Assembly (NCBI GenBank): GCA_021162285.1
Contig: JAGGYZ010000157.1
Coordinates: 1 to 10,538 of the forward strand
DNA: 10,538 nt
Source of the DNA: Candidatus Fermentibacteraceae bacterium
GTDB lineage: Bacteria; Fermentibacterota; Fermentibacteria; Fermentibacterales; JCC-6
Direction of reading: 5' to 3'
Numbering within the stretch: position 1 is the stretch's first letter; every line of letters starts with the position of its first letter. The translations under genes and the position numbers were made by a program. The notes beneath the pieces were generated by a model. The model searched no databases. It worked only from the letters and a program-made list of their open reading frames with translations, and had not been told where the DNA came from. Positions 6,634-10,538 of this stretch are shown here, piece after piece.

Positions 6634-7839
6634 CTAGGACCTGGACTCTTTTATGAGCTTGCCAAGTCTTCTGCAACCTTCAACAATCTGGTCTTCATCG
6701 CTGTAACTGAAGTTAAGACGCATTGATCGGTGATCCTCATTCATAGGGAAGAATGCGCTTCCAGGTACATAGGCAACATTCTCCTCGATGGCCTTTGTGA
6801 ACAGATCATCGGAGTTCATACCTTCCGGCAGAGTGAGCCACAGGAACAGTCCACCATCAGGTTTTGTCCAGGTAACACCTTCCACATCTCCAAGATTCTT
6901 CTCAAGTTCCGCAAGCATGAGGTCGCATCTGCTGTGGTAAAGTTTGATGATTGTTTCGAGACCGGCTTCAAGAGCGCCTTCCTCAAGCATGTGGTAGGTA
7001 ACTGCCTGGTTGAACGGAGGAGTACACAGATCCATGGATTGTTTGGCCATAACAAACTTGTTTATGAGCCAATCCGGACCGTATGCCCAGCCCAGTCTGA
7101 ATCCTGGAAGCATGATTTTAGAGAATGTATACAGGCTGAGAACTCTTTCAGGAGCAAGAGACTGGAATGTAGGTTCATTCTTACCCCTGAATCTGATCTG
7201 ACGGTACGGGGTGTCTTCTACTATGATGTAGTCTCTATCCCTGGCAATCTTTACTATCTCTTTTCTTCGCTCAAGAGGAATAGTTACACCAGCAGGATTC
7301 TGAAAGTCTGGAATAATGTAAAGCAGTCTGGGTCTTCTGCCTTCAGCTTCAAGTTCGTCTAGTTTCTCTACAAGTTTTGCAGGAATCATTCCATCATCGT
7401 CAAGCTCAACTCCAACCGGTACGCCACCATAGCTCTTTATGGACTGAAGTCCGCCAAGATAGGTTGGGAGACCAACAATGCAGGTATCTCCGGGATTGAA
7501 AAAGACTTTGGCCATGATCTCAAGACCCTGCTGACTGGCAGTTGTCACAAGAACGTGTTCGGGGTCTGCGTCAATACCGTCCCGCTGCATGATCTCCGCC
7601 AGCTTTTTTCTGAGCCTGGGATCGCCTTCCGTAGCGCCGTATTGAAGTGCTTTACGGTGTTCTTCCACAAGTACTTTTGCGGTTGCCCTCTTTACATACT
7701 CCACGGGGAATGTCTCTGGAGCAGGAAGACCTCCCGCAAAAGAAATAACTTCAGGGTTGTTTGTGAGTTTAAGAAGTTCTCGTATTACGGAGCGCTGCAT
7801 TTTGTTAGCGCGGTCGCTGAAGTAGTAGGATCGGTCCAA
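6634..7839 (-). CDS. PLP-dependent class I/II aminotransferase (LysN/ARO8-like)
   Basis: A 401-aa cytosolic fold-type I aminotransferase. Motifs in order: VISFAGGLPAPETFP near the N-terminus, YGATEGDPRLRKKLAE, VTTASQQGLE, DFQNPAGVT, IIVEDTPYRQIRF (cofactor-contacting Asp and Tyr), then YTFSKIMLPGFRLGW, with the Schiff-base Lys at residue 241, and GGLFLWLTLPEG. This pattern is shared by 2-aminoadipate transaminase LysN, aromatic/branched-chain aminotransferases of COG1167, and the catalytic part of MocR regulators; no DNA-binding domain is present. It transfers an amino group between an amino acid and a 2-oxo acid; the substrate is not fixed by sequence alone. I chose TTG 7839 because AAAGGAGG (7846-7853 complement) sits 6 nt upstream and homology begins at RSYYFSDRA; the frame is open to 7938 but that extension reads through the SD. 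Divergent from the parvulin operon. Confidence 0.93.
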   Translation of the reverse strand: MDRSYYFSDRANKMQRSVIRELLKLTNNPEVISFAGGLPAPETFPVEYVKRATAKVLVEEHRKALQYGATEGDPRLRKKLAEIMQRDGIDADPEHVLVTTASQQGLEIMAKVFFNPGDTCIVGLPTYLGGLQSIKSYGGVPVGVELDDDGMIPAKLVEKLDELEAEGRRPRLLYIIPDFQNPAGVTIPLERRKEIVKIARDRDYIIVEDTPYRQIRFRGKNEPTFQSLAPERVLSLYTFSKIMLPGFRLGWAYGPDWLINKFVMAKQSMDLCTPPFNQAVTYHMLEEGALEAGLETIIKLYHSRCDLMLAELEKNLGDVEGVTWTKPDGGLFLWLTLPEGMNSDDLFTKAIEENVAYVPGSAFFPMNEDHRSMRLNFSYSDEDQIVEGCRRLGKLIKESRS

Positions 7840-7853
7840 TTCGGACCTCCTTT
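7833..7853 (-). promoter_or_regulatory. Strong Shine-Dalgarno with a hairpin over the TTG start
   Basis: On the minus strand AAAGGAGG (7846-7853) precedes the TTG start by 6 nt and decides the start codon. The last two G of the SD are part of GGTCC (7843-7847), which pairs perfectly with GGACC (7833-7837). The TTG lies across the 5-nt loop and stem. The hairpin could mask the start region; its small size makes regulation only a possibility. Confidence 0.6.
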
Positions 7854-7873
7854 CTGGTTGCAATTTATGTGAA

Positions 7874-7901
7874 ACTATAAAACAAATGCCTCTATACACA
7901 A
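7874..7901 (-). promoter_or_regulatory. Candidate promoter of the aminotransferase gene
   Basis: On the minus strand TTGTGT (7896-7901 complement, -35-like) and TATAGT (7874-7879 complement, -10-like, 5 of 6 to consensus) lie 16 nt apart. The expected transcript would have a leader of about 25-30 nt holding the Shine-Dalgarno. Consensus quality is moderate. Confidence 0.4.
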
Positions 7902-7951
7902 GCATACTATCGGTTGTGGCATCCACCGGTGTCAACACTGGGAAAAGAGGC

Positions 7952-7957
7952 TATATT
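7952..7957 (+). promoter_or_regulatory. Possible -10 box of the parvulin/rluD/truA operon
   Basis: TATATT (5 of 6 to TATAAT), preceded by GC, lies 40 nt upstream of the GTG start at 7997 and leaves room for the AAGGAG at 7985-7990. No good -35 box is visible 16-18 nt upstream, so this is a weak call based mainly on position in the divergent gap. Confidence 0.25.
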
Positions 7958-7996
7958 TGTGCGGTGAAGCCCAATTCCTCAAACAAGGAGAAAACA

Positions 7997-8479
7997 GTGA
8001 AAAATCTTTTGTACATTCTGCCTGTAGCTCTTCTTCTGTTCGCATGCGGCCAGGGGGAACCTGCTGCAGATGTAGCAACCGAAAATGTTGAAGTTGTAAC
8101 AGTAGACACAACCGTTACCGAACCGGTGGAGGATATCCAGGCGGAAACTGCTGAACCAACTTCAGTTACAGCAAGACACATACTCATTTGTTACGATGGT
8201 TGTGCCGTTGAAGGACCTTTCAACAGAACACAGGATGAAGCCCTTGCCCTCATTGAAGACATAGACAGCAGAATTCAGTCCGGCGAGCTTGATTTCACGC
8301 AGGCAGCTGTTGATTACTCCGACTGTCCGTCAAGCGCAGACGGTGGAATGCTTGGAGAGTTTGGACGCGGTGCAATGGTTCCTGCTTTTGAAGACGCTGC
8401 TTTCAGTCTTCCTGTTGGCGGTATGTCCGGTGTTGTTGAAACGCAGTTCGGTTATCATCTGATCTACAGAGAGAATTAA
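7997..8479 (+). CDS. Pin1-like parvulin peptidyl-prolyl isomerase, lipoprotein
   Basis: A 160-aa envelope lipoprotein with peptidyl-prolyl cis-trans isomerase activity predicted. Residues 1-17 form a lipoprotein signal ending in the lipobox LLFAC, with Cys17 as the lipidation site. Residues 18-57 are a flexible acidic/Thr-rich linker. Residues 58-160 are one parvulin (PpiC/rotamase) domain: TARHIL (His61), RTQDEALALIEDIDSRI, SGELDFTQAAVDYSDCPSS, the GGMLGEFGRGAMVPAFEDAAF core and FGYHLIYREN (His154). Cys110 in SDCPSS aligns with Pin1 Cys113, and the two His with the Pin1 His pair. The basic phosphate-binding loop of Pin1 is not seen, so phospho-specificity is not expected. Start is GTG 7997 with AAGGAG 6 nt upstream; an upstream extension to 7886 in the same frame skips this signal. 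It likely assists folding of exported proteins and leads an operon with rluD and truA. Confidence 0.92.
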   Translation: MKNLLYILPVALLLFACGQGEPAADVATENVEVVTVDTTVTEPVEDIQAETAEPTSVTARHILICYDGCAVEGPFNRTQDEALALIEDIDSRIQSGELDFTQAAVDYSDCPSSADGGMLGEFGRGAMVPAFEDAAFSLPVGGMSGVVETQFGYHLIYREN

Positions 8480-8484
8480 GGTAT

Positions 8485-9471
8485 TTGAGCACTCCTGAAT
8501 ACAGAATTGCAGATGATGATTCCGGCCTCAGGCTCGACAGTTTTCTTGCTTTGCAGGATGACCTGGGGCTGAGTAGAAGCTACATCAGTACTCTGATCAG
8601 GAACGGCCATGTAAGGGTTGACGGTGAAGCTCATGTGAAACCGTCAACCCATTTACGCAGCCACCAGAATGTCGTTGTATACATTCCCGATCCTGAGCCG
8701 ATTGATCTTGTAGCAGAAGACATTCCACTGGACATTGTTTACGAGGACGCCCACCTTATTGTGGTGGATAAACATGCAGGGCTTGTTGTTCACCCTACCC
8801 CAAGCACCCGCAGGGGTACACTTGTCAATGCGCTTTTGTACCACTGCAGCGATACACTATCAGGTATTTCCGGTGACCTCCGACCTGGTATCGTTCACCG
8901 GCTTGACAAAGACACCACAGGTCTCATCATGGTTGCAAAGGATGACGAAACTCACAGACACCTGTCTGCGCAACTGGCGGCCAGAACAGTGAAAAGAAGG
9001 TATGTCGCGCTGTGCTGGGGAGCTCCTGAGCCGCTACAGGGAAGAATTAACGGCCCTATAGGCAGAGACCCCAGCAACAGACAGAAGATGACAGTGATCG
9101 ACAGCGGAAGAAGGGCAGCCACCAACTACCGTGTTCTGAAAAGGTACACTATTGCCAGCTTTATCGAGTGCAGGCTGGAAACCGGTAGAACGCATCAGAT
9201 AAGAGTACACATGTCGGTTAAGAAGAACTGTCCTATTATTTCAGACACAAAGTACGGTGGAATGTCCCCAACCGGGGTTCCATCAACCAGAGAAAACCGT
9301 GAGCTGGTTGCTGATGCCATCAGGCTTGCCGGTCATCACATGCTTCATGCTGAAACTCTTGGGTTTGTTCACCCGGTAACCGGTGAAGAGCTGGAGTTCC
9401 ATTCCGCACCACCGATAGAATTCAGGCTTGTTCAGAAAAAACTGGATTCTGTTTCATCCGGCAAAGAGTGA
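8485..9471 (+). CDS. rluD: RluA-family 23S rRNA pseudouridine synthase (RluD-like)
   Basis: A 328-aa cytosolic pseudouridine synthase. An N-terminal S4 RNA-binding domain (about residues 12-75) reads LRLDSFLAL, LSRSYISTLIRNGHVRVDG, with the typical basic loop. The catalytic domain follows: IVYEDAHLIVVDKHAGLVVHPTP, then GIVHRLDKDTTGL, where Asp141 is the catalytic nucleophile of the family, and ARTVKRRYVALCWG, RTHQIRVHM, GHHMLHAETLGFVHPVTGE. In E. coli RluD modifies 23S rRNA helix 69; the S4 domain and length support that subgroup, but RluA-family members can differ in target. Start is TTG 8485, 5 nt after the parvulin stop; AAGG at 8478-8481 is closely spaced. It overlaps the next gene by 1 nt. 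Co-transcribed with the lipoprotein and truA. Confidence 0.93.
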   Translation: MSTPEYRIADDDSGLRLDSFLALQDDLGLSRSYISTLIRNGHVRVDGEAHVKPSTHLRSHQNVVVYIPDPEPIDLVAEDIPLDIVYEDAHLIVVDKHAGLVVHPTPSTRRGTLVNALLYHCSDTLSGISGDLRPGIVHRLDKDTTGLIMVAKDDETHRHLSAQLAARTVKRRYVALCWGAPEPLQGRINGPIGRDPSNRQKMTVIDSGRRAATNYRVLKRYTIASFIECRLETGRTHQIRVHMSVKKNCPIISDTKYGGMSPTGVPSTRENRELVADAIRLAGHHMLHAETLGFVHPVTGEELEFHSAPPIEFRLVQKKLDSVSSGKE

Positions 9472-10046
9472 TGAACAGGGATTTCATGTTGTTCTCTGCT
9501 CTTGTTGCCGTTCCTGTCTCAGCAATGGTGTGTAACGAAAAATTCCTTTACTTCTTTGCTCTGTTTCCTCTGGTTGCCCTGGCAGGCAGGAAATGGAAAT
9601 ACTGCAGGATGTTTCTTGTTCTTTCCTCTGCTCCGGCAGCTGTTCTTGTATGGGCCAGCCTGACCGGGAACGGTCAGAGTCTTTTCAGATCTATCAGGTG
9701 GATCTGTGCTGTGGCATCCGGTAGTTTCTTTGCTTCTGTCCTGGGCTCGGCAGGTATAGCTTCAGTGCTTGGGTCCTTCGGTTCCTTCTCGTTCTTTCGC
9801 AGGCTTTCTCAATTGATGCTGCTGGCAGGAAGTACTGCTTCGAAAGCAGGGGAGTGCTGGGTGAATAATTCCCGGTTACCTCTGGTGCCCAGAATTCTGC
9901 GCAGTGCCTCGGACTCAGTTAAACTGGCAGATTACACAGTTTCAGAACCTCAGAATTCAGGCTACTTTGGTCTTCCAGTTGCAGTTGTATCCTGGCTATT
10001 TCTTCTGGTTTCAGTTTCCGGGATTGCCGACGGTCTTGTAAAATGA
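9471..10046 (+). CDS. Uncharacterised integral membrane protein between rluD and truA
   Basis: A 191-aa hydrophobic protein I do not recognise. Predicted helices fall at about residues 6-22, 24-39, 44-66, 74-104, 108-122 and 165-186, with a polar segment of about 40 residues (near 125-165) containing NNSRLPLVPRILRSASDSVK. The overall plan, with helices near the N-terminus, a central SIRWICAVASGSFFASVLGS, then FFRRLSQLML, loosely recalls EcfT/CbiQ transmembrane subunits of ECF transporters, whose genes often precede truA in Firmicutes. No clear Ala-Arg-Gly coupling motif is seen, no ATPase gene is present here, and the protein is shorter than EcfT, so this is a suggestion only. Start may be ATG 9471 (1-nt overlap with the rluD stop) or GTG 9468; the choice shifts only one residue. 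Its stop overlaps the truA ATG by 4 nt, implying translational coupling. Confidence 0.7.
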   Translation: MNRDFMLFSALVAVPVSAMVCNEKFLYFFALFPLVALAGRKWKYCRMFLVLSSAPAAVLVWASLTGNGQSLFRSIRWICAVASGSFFASVLGSAGIASVLGSFGSFSFFRRLSQLMLLAGSTASKAGECWVNNSRLPLVPRILRSASDSVKLADYTVSEPQNSGYFGLPVAVVSWLFLLVSVSGIADGLVK

Positions 10047-10538
10047 GATTGCTTGCAAGGTTTGAGTACGATGGAACAGATTACTCCGGCTGGCAGGTAC
10101 AGCCCAGGGATACCACTGTTCAGGGGGAGATACAAAGAGCTCTTAACTCTCTCTGCGGAAGACACATTGCTGTTACCGGGGCAGGACGAACAGATGCAGG
10201 TGTGCATGCCGCCTCAATGCCTGCTCATTTTGATGTTGCTCCAGGTGAGTTCAGTCGGATACAGGGCGGGCTTAACACCCTGCTTCCCTCAGATATCTCA
10301 TGTTTGTCTGTTCAACAGGTAGACGACGATTTCCATGCCAGATTTCATGCGGTTTCCAGAAGCTATACCTACAGTATTGGAACCAGCAGGCATCCACTGA
10401 AGAGCAGGTTTGAATTTCAGCCCGGAACTGGCAGCCTTGAGATCGAGGCAATGAAAAAAGCCGTAGAGTACTGTCTCGGTCACAATAACTGGAGAGGTTT
10501 TGCAAAGGAAGGCGGCGGAAACACCACCTGGGATATGA
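10043..10538 (+). CDS. truA: tRNA pseudouridine(38-40) synthase TruA, N-terminal part (partial)
   Basis: The first 165 residues of TruA run to the window end; the 3' part is missing. The enzyme makes pseudouridine at positions 38-40 of the tRNA anticodon arm. Visible: MRLLARFEYDGTDYSGWQVQ, the characteristic N-terminal strand, then TVQGEIQRAL, GAGRTDAGVHA with catalytic Asp51, INTLLPSDI-like GLNTLLPSDISCLSV, and FHARFHAVSRSYTYSIG with the conserved Arg and Tyr of the family. The ATG overlaps the stop of the membrane protein (ATGA, 10043-10046), so it is probably expressed by coupling. No own promoter or strong SD is seen. It is the last visible gene of the parvulin-rluD-membrane protein-truA operon. 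Confidence 0.95.
   Translation, partial: MRLLARFEYDGTDYSGWQVQPRDTTVQGEIQRALNSLCGRHIAVTGAGRTDAGVHAASMPAHFDVAPGEFSRIQGGLNTLLPSDISCLSVQQVDDDFHARFHAVSRSYTYSIGTSRHPLKSRFEFQPGTGSLEIEAMKKAVEYCLGHNNWRGFAKEGGGNTTWDM

Noticed and set aside
6730..7362. 210-aa plus-strand open frame inside the aminotransferase gene
   Set aside because: It is antisense to a strongly conserved enzyme, has no recognisable domain or ribosome-binding site, and reads like a frame shadow.
7840..7938. N-terminal extension of the aminotransferase to 7938
   Set aside because: It would be translated through the AAAGGAGG ribosome-binding site and the candidate promoter; homology begins after TTG 7839.
7886..7996. ATG start at 7886 for the parvulin
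   Set aside because: It would add 37 residues before the lipoprotein signal and destroy its function; the GTG at 7997 has AAGGAG 6 nt upstream.

Overview
The window comes from a bacterial chromosome of medium GC content and carries ordinary housekeeping genes. There are no mobile elements, CRISPR arrays, tRNA or rRNA genes, or phage genes. Three features point to a bacterium near the FCB superphylum or a related uncultured candidate phylum (Fermentibacterota or Cloacimonadota, for example). They are a secreted Asp-box (BNR) protein ending in a FlgD-Ig/type IX-like C-terminal domain, a dihydroorotate-dehydrogenase-like protein of the type common in Bacteroidetes-like genomes, and a PGK-TIM fusion. 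This placement is inference; no rRNA or full marker gene is present to fix it.

Layout, left to right. (1) A plus-strand glycolytic operon: the 3' end of gap (GAPDH), then 1 nt later an in-frame fusion of phosphoglycerate kinase and triosephosphate isomerase, closed by a strong intrinsic terminator. (2) A ten-TM EamA/DMT-type exporter starts 24 nt after that terminator. It converges with a minus-strand DHOD-like flavoprotein, with 4 nt between the two stop codons. (3) A 250-bp divergent intergenic region holds two inverted repeats. From it the DHOD-like gene runs left and a 752-aa secreted beta-propeller protein runs right. (4) A minus-strand PLP aminotransferase (LysN/ARO8-like) converges on the propeller gene. 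It has its own terminator and a TTG start behind a near-perfect Shine-Dalgarno. (5) Divergent from the aminotransferase is a tightly packed plus-strand operon: a Pin1-like parvulin lipoprotein, the pseudouridine synthase RluD, a small membrane protein of unknown function, and truA (cut by the window end). Its junctions are 5 nt, a 1-nt overlap and a 4-nt ATGA overlap.

Functionally, gap/pgk-tim supply consecutive steps of lower glycolysis/gluconeogenesis, with TIM and PGK flanking GAPDH in the pathway. The last operon joins two RNA pseudouridine synthases (23S rRNA and tRNA) with an envelope foldase and a membrane protein. I found no clear undescribed defence or mobile system. The points most worth a second look are the PGK-TIM fusion with alternative-frame stops at its domain junction, the uncharacterised membrane protein before truA (weakly EcfT-like), the DHOD-like enzyme without the usual catalytic motif, the Pin1-like cysteine parvulin lipoprotein, and palindromes at the divergent promoters.
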